Positions 31,974 to 38,252 of a stretch of DNA of 38,252 nt are shown piece after piece. Made by a program: the position numbers and the translations under genes. Each line of letters begins with the position of its first letter. Within the stretch, counting starts at the first letter, position 1. The notes below the pieces were generated by a model. That model was not told the origin of the DNA. It did no database searches and saw only the letters and a list, made by a program, of their open reading frames with translations. Source of the stretch: Alphaproteobacteria bacterium (GTDB lineage Bacteria > Pseudomonadota > Alphaproteobacteria > JACAEB01); assembly GCA_024236075.1 (NCBI GenBank), contig JACKLE010000013.1, positions 1 through 38,252 of the forward strand, written 5' to 3'.

Positions 31974-33089
31974 TCACGGGGCGCCGAGGGCGGGGCGCAG
32001 CTTCAGCTCCGGCGGCGGACGGTCGGCCGCGGCCGGCAGGGGCGCGCGGGGCTTGCGCGGCGCGGCCGGGGCCGGCGCGGGCTCCGCCGCCGCGATCTTG
32101 GGCGCGTTCTCGAGGAGGGGCACGAGCCCCTCGGCCGCGCCCATGGCCGCGAGCAGCGCGACATCGCCCCAGCCCGCCTCGAGCATGCCGGCCGGAACCG
32201 CGTTCTTCTGCGCGACCGTGCCGAGAGGCCGGCCGGCGGCATCCGAAAGCTGCCAGGCGAGGGCCACCGTGTCGGCTTCCTTGCTCTCCTCGCTCACGTC
32301 GACCGAGACCGCGAGGCGAAAGGGCGCGTCGCGCGCGCTGCGGCTGACGGCATAGCCGCGCCCCGAGAGCACCCCCGCGATGGCCGCCGCGAGCCGCGTC
32401 TCGCCGTCGCCCGGCGCGCCGGTGACGGCGGTGAGCGCGATCGGCACGGGCGGCCTCGAGGGGCCGAGCACATCGTTCGGCGTCACTCCGTCGCGCCGGT
32501 CGAGGGCGGCGCGCAGGCCGTCGGCGCTCGCCTCGGCGAGCCGGCGGGCGAGCGCGCGGCCGCTCTCGGCAAGCTCACCGCCGACGATCGGCGGCTCGCC
32601 GTCCCACGCCGCGTCGACCGCGAAGGCCTCGATCTGCGCGCCGTCGGGCCCCTCGAGCCGCCAGGCGATGCTGAGCTTCGTCTCGTCGCCGGCGCCCTCG
32701 ATGGCGGCTCTGCCGCGCAGCGTGTCGCCGCCGCTCCGGTCGCCGCGGATGACGGCGATCTCGCGGGAATCGGCCGCGGCGACGAGCGCGCCGCGCAGCG
32801 CGCCGTCGAGCGCGTCCGGCAGGCCCTTCACGTCGGGCAGCGCGACGACGGCGCCCGTCGCGATCCGGCCGAGCAGAGCGGGTGTCTGCGTTCCCGTTTC
32901 GTCCGCGAACGGAAGAGTCGCGGCCGGGCTCGGGCCCAGGCGCAGGATGGCCATGGTCGGGTCGCCGCCCATGCAGCCGGCCAGGCTCGCGGCGAGCAGC
33001 GCCGCGCCGAGCACGCGGCCCGGGCGCGGGAAGGCGGCCCGTCCGCCCTCAGGCGGGAGCGAGCGCGATCGCGGACAGGTTGCGCCCAT
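31974..33089 (-). CDS. Putative lipoprotein of unknown function
   Basis: This 371-residue protein has a lipoprotein signal (VLGAALLAASLAGC, Cys39 lipidated) after an Arg-containing leader. Two similar alpha/beta-looking segments follow (around 75-200 and 215-330), with ALDGALRGALVAA and WRLEGPDGAQIEAF patterns recurring as WQLSDAAGRPLG. The C-terminal 50 residues are rich in Pro, Ala and Lys. I recognise no characterised family. The ATG at 33089 has AGGGGG upstream and overlaps pgeF by 41 bp; a GTG at 33014 would leave too short a signal. It is the last gene of the lgt operon. Confidence 0.72.
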   Translation of the reverse strand: MGATCPRSRSLPPEGGRAAFPRPGRVLGAALLAASLAGCMGGDPTMAILRLGPSPAATLPFADETGTQTPALLGRIATGAVVALPDVKGLPDALDGALRGALVAAADSREIAVIRGDRSGGDTLRGRAAIEGAGDETKLSIAWRLEGPDGAQIEAFAVDAAWDGEPPIVGGELAESGRALARRLAEASADGLRAALDRRDGVTPNDVLGPSRPPVPIALTAVTGAPGDGETRLAAAIAGVLSGRGYAVSRSARDAPFRLAVSVDVSEESKEADTVALAWQLSDAAGRPLGTVAQKNAVPAGMLEAGWGDVALLAAMGAAEGLVPLLENAPKIAAAEPAPAPAAPRKPRAPLPAAADRPPPELKLRPALGAP

Positions 33090-33837
33090 AATCCCCCTCG
33101 CCGCGATGGGTCGCGCGACGGAAGCTGAAGAACTCGTCCTCCCCGGCATAGGTGCACAGGCCGAGAGTCTCGACCAGCCCGACGCCCGCCGCCGCGAGCC
33201 GCGCGCGCACATAGGCCGGTAGGTCGAAGCGCGCCCTCGCGGCCGTCTCGGGGCGGACGAAGAAGCGCGCATTCGCCGCATCGGCCTCGAGGAAGCGCTG
33301 CTCGAATTCGGGGCCCACCTCGTAGGCGGGGCCGGAAATGGCCGGCCCGACCGCCGCGCGGATGCCCGCCCGCGTGGCGCCCAGCTCTTCCATCGCCGCG
33401 AGGCTCGCCTCGAGGATGCCGCCGAGCGCGCCCTTCCAGCCGGCATGGGCCGCCGCGACGACGCGCGCCCGCGGATCGGCGAGGAGCACCGGCGCGCAGT
33501 CGGCGGCGAGCACGCCGAGGACGAGGCCCTCCTCGCGGGTCGCGAGGGCATCGGCCTGCGGCGCGGCGTCGGGCGGGAAGCCCTCGCGCACGATCGCGGC
33601 GCGCGCCGAGTGGATCTGGTAGCAGGTGAGGACGGGCGCGTCGGGAAGGCCGAGCGCGCGCGCCGCCGCGGCGCGGTTCGCGGCGACCGCCTCGCGCGCG
33701 TCCCCCGAGCCGTAGCCGCAATTGAGGCTCCGGTACAATCCCGTCGAGACGCCACCGGCCCTCGTGAAAAATCCGTGCACGACGCCCGGCGCGGCGAGGC
33801 CCTGAGCGGCGTGGCGGGGCAAGGGCGCGTTCGTCAT
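33049..33837 (-). CDS. pgeF: Peptidoglycan editing factor PgeF / YfiH-type purine nucleoside phosphorylase
   Basis: This 262-residue protein is a member of the YfiH/laccase-domain family, related to human LACC1. Its metal-site residues are visible: His76 in CYQIHSA, Cys114 in LAADCAPVLL and His131 in AAHAGWKG. Family members act on adenosine and related purines, and E. coli PgeF also corrects peptidoglycan precursor errors. The ATG is 7 bp after the methyltransferase stop. Its 3' end overlaps the following lipoprotein gene by 41 bp, an unusually long overlap for this window. Confidence 0.92.
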   Translation of the reverse strand: MTNAPLPRHAAQGLAAPGVVHGFFTRAGGVSTGLYRSLNCGYGSGDAREAVAANRAAAARALGLPDAPVLTCYQIHSARAAIVREGFPPDAAPQADALATREEGLVLGVLAADCAPVLLADPRARVVAAAHAGWKGALGGILEASLAAMEELGATRAGIRAAVGPAISGPAYEVGPEFEQRFLEADAANARFFVRPETAARARFDLPAYVRARLAAAGVGLVETLGLCTYAGEDEFFSFRRATHRGEGDYGRNLSAIALAPA

Positions 33838-33844
33838 GCCCGCC

Positions 33845-34951
33845 TCACTCCGCAAAGCCGGCAAGCGGCGGCGCGCCGGGCCCGGTGAGGCCGAGCGCCT
33901 TGAAGAGCGTGCCCATGGCCGAGGGATCGGCGAGGCGGCGCGCGGCGAGGACGGCGCCGCCGTCGCCCGCCCGTGCGAGCCGGCGCGCCCGCGCCGCGAG
34001 CCCCAGCCGCTCGAGGAAGAGGCCCTGCGGCACCGGTCCGTGCGCGAGGGCGCCCGCCGCCTCGCCCGCGCGCGCGAGGGCGGCGAAATCGACATGGGCC
34101 GTGAGATCGGCCTCGCCCGGCGCGTCGAGCGGCGGCGCGTAGGCATGGCCGCGCACCGCCTGGAGCGTGTCGCCCGCGCCTTCCTCCGCATAGCCGTAGT
34201 CGAGCACGAGCGCCGCGCCCGGCCGTCCGACGAGCGCGTCCCCGACAAGTCCGGCGAGCGCGCGGGCGAGGGGCGAGATCTCGGCGACCGAGCCGACCGG
34301 CGCGGCGCGCAGCGCCTCGGAAATGGGCGGCGCGGGGATGACGGGCGAAAGGCCGAAGGCGAGCGATCCGCGCTCGCCGAGCCCGACGAGGCGCTCGCGC
34401 CAGCCCTCGCGCGTGCGCTCGAACTGGCGGACGGGCAGGGCGTCGAAGAACTCGTTCGCGACGAAGTAGAGCGCGCCGCCTTCGGCGGCGGCGAGGGCGT
34501 CGGCGAGGCGGTCGTGCCAGACCGGGGCGAAGGCGCTCAGGCGCGCGCGCTGGCGCTCGCGAAGGACGGGGCTCGTCTCGACGAGATGCAGCGAGAGATG
34601 CTCCCCGAAGGCCGGCCGCACGGCGGCGGCGCGCAGGAGATCGGCCATCAGCGTGCCCCGCCCGGGCCCCGCCTCCACGAGATGGACGGGCGTCGGCGCC
34701 CCGCTCGCGAGCCAGTGGTCGACAAGGCAGAGCCCGATGAGCTCGCCGAAGATCTGCGAGATTTCCGGCGCGGTGGTGAAGTCTCCGGCGGCGCCCAGGG
34801 GGTCGCGCGTCGCGTAGTAGCCGTGCTCGGGATCGCCGAGCGCGAGGCTCATGAAGGTCGCGACCGGAATCGGCCCCTCGGCGCGGATGAGGCGCGCGAG
34901 GCGCCCGGCGAGCGGCGTGGGACAGGCCTCGAGGAGGACCTCGCCGTCCAT
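33845..34951 (-). CDS. Class I SAM-dependent methyltransferase, MidA/NDUFAF7 family
   Basis: This 368-residue protein resembles MidA/NDUFAF7, which dimethylates an arginine in a subunit of mitochondrial complex I. GDFTTAPEISQIFGELIGLCL (about 53-73) and the SAM loop VEAGPGRGTLMADLLRA are diagnostic, followed by VANEFFDALPVRQF. The ATG shares one base with the lgt stop (TGATG), so translation is coupled. In alphaproteobacteria this gene commonly stands between lgt and pgeF. The bacterial substrate is not established. Confidence 0.9.
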   Translation of the reverse strand: MDGEVLLEACPTPLAGRLARLIRAEGPIPVATFMSLALGDPEHGYYATRDPLGAAGDFTTAPEISQIFGELIGLCLVDHWLASGAPTPVHLVEAGPGRGTLMADLLRAAAVRPAFGEHLSLHLVETSPVLRERQRARLSAFAPVWHDRLADALAAAEGGALYFVANEFFDALPVRQFERTREGWRERLVGLGERGSLAFGLSPVIPAPPISEALRAAPVGSVAEISPLARALAGLVGDALVGRPGAALVLDYGYAEEGAGDTLQAVRGHAYAPPLDAPGEADLTAHVDFAALARAGEAAGALAHGPVPQGLFLERLGLAARARRLARAGDGGAVLAARRLADPSAMGTLFKALGLTGPGAPPLAGFAE

Positions 34952-35967
34952 CACGGGCGCTCCGTGCCTTCCCGGGGAGGGGCGAGCTGCGGCGCGCCCT
35001 TCCGTCCGTAGGCGTACCAGAAGAAGAAGATCGCCGCGAGCCACATGGGCACCGAGAGCAGCATGCCCATGGTGAAGGGGCCGAGCACCGCCGTGCCCGA
35101 ATCCTTGAAGAACTCGCAGGCGGTGCGCGCGAGCGAATAGCCGAGGAGGAAGACGCCGCAGGCAAGGCCCGGCCGGCGCAGCACGTTCGCCCAATGGGTC
35201 AGCGCGAAGAGGACGGCGAAGACGAGAAGCCCCTCCGACAGCGCCTCGTAGATCTGCACCGGATGGCGCGGCAGCTCGCCGGCCGGGCAGATGCCGTAAT
35301 GGTTGCGCCGCACGACCGCGTTGCAGAAGACGACCGCCCACGGAACGTTCGAGACCTTGCCCCAGAGCTCGGCGTTGATGAAGTTCGCGCAGCGCACGAG
35401 GAAGATGCCGACCGGCGCCGCGACCGCGAGGAGGTCGCCGAGGCGCACGACGTCGATCTTGTGCCGGCGCGCGAAGAGGAAGAGCGCGATGACGACCCCG
35501 ACGAGGCCGCCGTGGAAGGACATGCCGCCCTCCCACACCGCGAATATGCGCAGCGGGTTGTCGAGATAGCTCTCCGGCCCGCGGCCCGGACCGCACAGGC
35601 CGTGGCCGTCCGCCGACAGACCGCAATAGAGGAAGTCGTAGAAGACGATGGAGCCCAGCCGCCCGCCGACGATGACCCCGAGCGTCACCCAGACGAGGAA
35701 GTCGTCGATGTCGATGGGGCGGGCCGGCGGGGCGACGGCGTGGCGCTTGCGCGCGCTCTCACCGTACCCTCCCTTCCAGGAGAAGGGCGGCAGCGCGTCG
35801 AGATGGGCCGTCGGCCAGAGCCGGTCCGTCGCGAGCAGCGCCCGCAGATACCACCAGCCGAAGAGCAGCGCCGCGATATAGGCGAGCGCGTACCAGCGGA
35901 TCGCCAGCGGGCCGAGATGGATCAGCACCGGGTCGATGGGCGGAAAAGGGATCGCGAACAGGGGCAT
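34951..35967 (-). CDS. lgt: Prolipoprotein diacylglyceryl transferase
   Basis: This 338-residue inner-membrane enzyme adds diacylglycerol from phosphatidylglycerol to the lipobox cysteine of prolipoproteins. GGMSFHGGLVG (148-158, catalytic His152) and RCANFINAELWG are present, as is a C-terminal LARTACEFFKD, where many homologues have EFFR. It is longer than the usual 260-300 residues: extra stretches lie near 53-84 and 112-133. The first is encoded by a palindrome resembling the intergenic repeats. The ATG at 35967 gives the standard N-terminus MPLFAIPFPPIDPVLIHLGP. It heads the operon lgt-MidA-like-pgeF-lipoprotein. Confidence 0.95.
   Translation of the reverse strand: MPLFAIPFPPIDPVLIHLGPLAIRWYALAYIAALLFGWWYLRALLATDRLWPTAHLDALPPFSWKGGYGESARKRHAVAPPARPIDIDDFLVWVTLGVIVGGRLGSIVFYDFLYCGLSADGHGLCGPGRGPESYLDNPLRIFAVWEGGMSFHGGLVGVVIALFLFARRHKIDVVRLGDLLAVAAPVGIFLVRCANFINAELWGKVSNVPWAVVFCNAVVRRNHYGICPAGELPRHPVQIYEALSEGLLVFAVLFALTHWANVLRRPGLACGVFLLGYSLARTACEFFKDSGTAVLGPFTMGMLLSVPMWLAAIFFFWYAYGRKGAPQLAPPREGTERP
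35755..35795 (-). repeat. REP-like palindrome inside lgt
   Basis: CCCTTC (35771-35776) and GAAGGG (35782-35787) form a hairpin, with GGGAGGGTACGGTGAGAG continuing along the gene strand. The same plan (a palindrome of pyrimidine/purine blocks followed by ACGGGTG or GATGAGGGG) is seen in the intergenic elements at 20310-20340 and 26980-27012. In frame it encodes the hydrophilic segment PPFSWKGGYGESARKR that is extra relative to typical Lgt. Confidence 0.55.
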
Positions 35968-36081
35968 CGCTTCGTCCTTCGTCGGGCCGCCGGGAGCCTC
36001 GGGCGGGAGGCCCGCCCAGTCAAGGGGCGCGGGCGGGGGGCGCCGACCGTCGATTGGCTCGGGGCCATTCCACTTGCGACG

Positions 36082-36164
36082 TTGCCCGGCTCGACCGGGC
36101 AATCCAGTGTCGCAGATCGAACGATGGTGGAGGCGCTATGGGCCCCCCGATCAAGTCGGGGGGC
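36082..36164. repeat. Two hairpins in the lgt-ubiK intergenic region
   Basis: TTGCCCGG/CCGGGCAA (36082-36102, loop CTCGA) and GCCCCCCGA/TCGGGGGGC (36142-36164, loop TCAAG) are perfect stems of 8 and 9 bp. Both have the form of dispersed intergenic palindromes in alphaproteobacteria. They lie between divergent genes, where promoters are also expected, so a regulatory or promoter-insulating role is possible. Confidence 0.55.
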
Positions 36165-36256
36165 GTCGCAATGGGAGCCCGCCCGAGGGCGATGCCATCG
36201 AATGGCCGAGAATGCCCCCATATAGTAAAGACGTGCCAGCCTCAGACGGAGCGCCC

Positions 36257-36592
36257 ATGCAGACCACGAACCGATTCTTCGACGAGCTGTCCCGCGTGAT
36301 GACGGGGGCGGCGGGCGCGGCCAAGGGGCTGCGGGAGGAGGTCGAGCAGCTCGTGCGCTCGCAGGCCGAGCGCGTCGCGAACGACCTCGACCTCGTCTCG
36401 CGCGAGGAGTTCGAGGCCGTGCGCGCGCTCGCCGCGGCGGGCATCGCGGAGCGCGAGGCGCTGACGCGCCGGGTGGCGGCGCTCGAGGCCGAGCTCGCGG
36501 CCCTCAAGAAAGGCGGCGCGCGTGCCCGCCCCGCGGGCAAATCGACGCAGGCCAAGGCCGCGCCGCGCAGGGCTGCGCGCAAGAAGAGCTGA
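36257..36592 (+). CDS. ubiK: Ubiquinone biosynthesis accessory factor UbiK (BMFP family)
   Basis: This 111-residue protein matches the UbiK/YqiC family that helps the ubiquinone-synthesis complex work at the membrane. An N-terminal amphipathic helix (NRFFDELSRVMTGAAGAAKG) is followed by VSREEFEAVRALAAAGIAEREAL. A coiled coil (TRRVAALEAELAALKKG) and a long basic Lys/Arg/Ala tail complete it. The ATG gives the standard family start. It is divergent from lgt, 289 bp away, an arrangement common in alphaproteobacteria. Confidence 0.9.
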   Translation: MQTTNRFFDELSRVMTGAAGAAKGLREEVEQLVRSQAERVANDLDLVSREEFEAVRALAAAGIAEREALTRRVAALEAELAALKKGGARARPAGKSTQAKAAPRRAARKKS

Positions 36593-36971
36593 GGCGCGTC
36601 CGTCCGAGGATCGCAGGGATCGAAAGCCCGCCCGGGCGCGATCCGGGACGGTCGCCGGATGGTGAAGATTTCCTTGGCGGCGGCGCCGTCCGGCTCGCTT
36701 GCGTATGGGCGACGCATCAGGCAGCTTAGGGTCATGTGGTCGCCGGAGGGGGCAATACCAAATCTGGTATCCGGCGGGTCGCGAAGTCGAGCGGAGCCGA
36801 CGATGTCCGCATCGGCCGATCGGGCGGTTCGTCTGTAGGCGGATCGTCTCCGGCGCCATCCCCGGCGCGCCGGCGCGGCCGCCGGGCTTCGGCGCAAGGG
36901 GTTTGGCGAGTCGGGCTCGAGGGCGGACCGGCTCGGCGTCTCACCTCCGCCCTCATGGACGGGAGCCTTCC
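36593..36971. other. Intergenic region between ubiK and ybjN with a palindrome
   Basis: These 379 bp carry no supportable gene. The striking part is ATACCA-AATC-TGGTAT (36755-36770), a 6-bp inverted repeat, flanked by CGCCGG (36741) and CCGGCG (36771). The core is AT-rich against a GC-rich background and may be an operator for the ybjN-proC genes or part of a dispersed repeat. The remaining sequence is low-information GC-rich spacer. Confidence 0.45.
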
Positions 36972-37475
36972 ATGGAAGTCATCACCCACCAGTCGGACGA
37001 AATGGGCGGCAATCCGCTCGACATTCTCGAGCAGATCGTCGTGGCGGAGCTGTGGCCTCACGACCGCGCCGCCGACGAGGAGCTCCACGTCACCGCCACG
37101 GGCGGCTGGTGCGACTATCACCTGACCTTTTCCTGGCGCCCGGACCTCGAGGCCCTGCACGTCGCGGTCGCCTTCGACGTCAAGGTCCCGGTCGAGAAGC
37201 TCGGCGCCGTCCACCAGCTCCTCGCGCTCGTCAACGAGCAGCTCTGGATCGGCCATTTCGATTTGTGGTCTGAGGACCGCCTCGTCATGTTCCGCTACGG
37301 CGCCCTCCTCAACGGCGGCGCGCCCTTCACGCCGGAGCAGGCGGAGTCGCTCCTGCGCCTCGCGGTCGAGGCGTGCGAGCGCTTCTATCCCGCCTTCCAG
37401 TTCGTGATCTGGGCCGGCAAGTCGGCGCGCGAGGCGGTCGAGGCCTGCATGTTCGAGACGGAAGGCGAAGCATGA
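36972..37475 (+). CDS. YbjN domain-containing protein
   Basis: This 167-residue soluble protein matches the YbjN family, whose fold resembles type III secretion chaperones. DYHLTFSWRPDLEALHVAVAFD, PVEKLGAVHQLLALVNEQLWIGHFDLW and MFRYGALL are the conserved stretches. Members influence stress and motility phenotypes in enterobacteria, but no molecular function is established. GGAG lies 7 nt before the ATG. Its stop overlaps the proC start (ATGA), so the two are translationally coupled. Confidence 0.92.
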   Translation: MEVITHQSDEMGGNPLDILEQIVVAELWPHDRAADEELHVTATGGWCDYHLTFSWRPDLEALHVAVAFDVKVPVEKLGAVHQLLALVNEQLWIGHFDLWSEDRLVMFRYGALLNGGAPFTPEQAESLLRLAVEACERFYPAFQFVIWAGKSAREAVEACMFETEGEA

Positions 37476-38252
37476 CCGAGCCCCTCGGGGGGCAGGCAGG
37501 CACGCTCCTCGTCGGCGCGGGGAACATGGGCGGCGCGCTTCTCGCGCGCTGGATCGCCGAGGCGAAGGCGGCGGGCGAAGGCCCGGCCGCCTTTCTCGTC
37601 GCCGAGCCCGCGCCGGGACCGGCTGTGGCGGACCTTCTCAAGCGCGAAGGCATAGCGCATGTCGCCGACGTCGCGGTGCTCGGCCCCATAGCGGCCGACA
37701 CACTCGTGCTGGCGGTGAAGCCGCAGGGCATGGGCGAGGTCCTGAAGGGGCTCGCCTTCGCGCGCCCGCCCGGGCTCGTCCTGACCGTCGCGGCGGGCCT
37801 GCCCATCTCCTTCTATGAGGCGCGGCTCGGCCGCGTGCCCATCGTGCGCGCCATGCCCAACATGCCGGCGCTGATCGGCAAGGGGGTCTCGGTCGCCGTG
37901 GCGAACGGCGCCGCCGGCGCGTGGGCGCGGGCGCGTGCCGAAGGCCTCCTCGCGGCGGCCGGCGCGGTGCGCTGGGTCGAGGACGAGGAGCTCATGCACG
38001 CGGTGACGGCCGTCTCGGGAAGCGGACCGGCCTATGTCTTCCTGCTGGCCGAATGCCTCGAGGAGGCCGCGATCGCGCAGGGCCTCGCCCCGGAGCTCGC
38101 GCGGGACCTCGCGCGCGCGACGGTCTCGGGCGCGGGCGCGCTCCTCGACGCCGACCCGCGCGGGGCGGGCGAGCTGCGCGCCGCCGTGACGAGCCCGGGC
38201 GGCACCACCGCGGCCGCGCTCGGCGTGCTGACGGGCACGGAAGGGCTCGGGG
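37472..38252 (+). CDS. proC: Pyrroline-5-carboxylate reductase (3' end outside window)
   Basis: The first 260 residues of ProC are present; the frame is open to the window edge. The enzyme reduces pyrroline-5-carboxylate to proline with NAD(P)H. The Rossmann motif LLVGAGNMGGALL (12-24), AVKPQGM, RAMPNMPALIGKG, and the signature VTAVSGSGPAYVFLLAECLEEAAI are conserved, and the final block TSPGGTTAAAL is also seen. About 10-20 residues are probably missing. The start overlaps the ybjN stop. Confidence 0.97.
   Translation, partial: MTEPLGGQAGTLLVGAGNMGGALLARWIAEAKAAGEGPAAFLVAEPAPGPAVADLLKREGIAHVADVAVLGPIAADTLVLAVKPQGMGEVLKGLAFARPPGLVLTVAAGLPISFYEARLGRVPIVRAMPNMPALIGKGVSVAVANGAAGAWARARAEGLLAAAGAVRWVEDEELMHAVTAVSGSGPAYVFLLAECLEEAAIAQGLAPELARDLARATVSGAGALLDADPRGAGELRAAVTSPGGTTAAALGVLTGTEGLG

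Noticed and set aside
1..38252. tRNA genes, rRNA genes, CRISPR arrays, insertion-sequence transposases or a prophage
   Set aside because: I saw no cloverleaf, no direct-repeat/spacer array, and no transposase, integrase or phage structural motif in any frame.

Overview
The window is a very GC-rich (about 70 percent by eye), densely packed chromosomal segment of an alphaproteobacterium, most likely from the order Hyphomicrobiales (Rhizobiales). The order prs-rplY-pth-ychF, the block lgt/MidA-like methyltransferase/pgeF with divergent ubiK-ybjN-proC, the ECF sigma module with a periplasmic sensor, and several palindromic intergenic repeats all fit that group. Genus cannot be fixed from the sequence alone. 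I support 37 protein genes. I saw no rRNA, tRNA, CRISPR array, prophage or transposase gene.

Layout. 40-909 (-): spermidine synthase. 1147-5493 (+): a tight operon of two paralogous FAD oxidoreductases (PYROXD2/phytoene-desaturase superfamily) and a GcvT-like folate-binding protein, the least explained system here. 5760-8059 (+): an almost fully translationally coupled operon of a secreted four-EF-hand protein, an ECF sigma factor, a one-TM anti-sigma-like protein and a one-TM periplasmic-sensor-like protein. 8064-13316 (-): an orphan sensor histidine kinase, aminopeptidase N and a conserved protein of unknown function. 13509-16514 (+): a MarR regulator and a two-subunit acyl-CoA dehydrogenase. 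16861-20236 (+): MltF-like lytic transglycosylase, DusA and a TauE/SafE exporter. 20481-22909 (-): a phosphohexomutase, PhnN and a small membrane protein that looks like the membrane anchor of a retropepsin-like protease without its catalytic domain. 23087-24143: cobA (+) overlapping a DUF1289 protein (-) tail to tail. 24328-26702 (+): a second two-subunit acyl-CoA dehydrogenase, in the opposite subunit order. 27199-31764 (-): dienelactone-hydrolase family protein, glycine-zipper lipoprotein, ychF, pth, rplY, prs. 31974-35967 (-): lgt, MidA-like methyltransferase, pgeF and a lipoprotein. 36257-38252 (+): ubiK, ybjN and proC, which is cut by the window end.

How the genes work together. The sigma-factor operon reads as a self-contained envelope or metal-stress circuit: exported Ca-binding-type protein, sigma, anti-sigma and periplasmic sensor are made in fixed ratio. 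The two acyl-CoA dehydrogenase pairs look like alpha2beta2 enzymes in which only the larger subunit keeps a candidate catalytic glutamate. PhnN and Prs provide two routes to PRPP. The lgt block couples lipoprotein maturation with a lipoprotein gene.

Regulatory and repeat structure. The best cis elements are a promoter with a perfect inverted repeat over its start region upstream of cobA, and a promoter bracketed by a 10-bp inverted repeat upstream of the second acyl-CoA dehydrogenase pair. REP-like palindromes occur in three intergenic regions, and a related palindrome appears to be inserted in frame inside lgt, where it encodes an extra loop.
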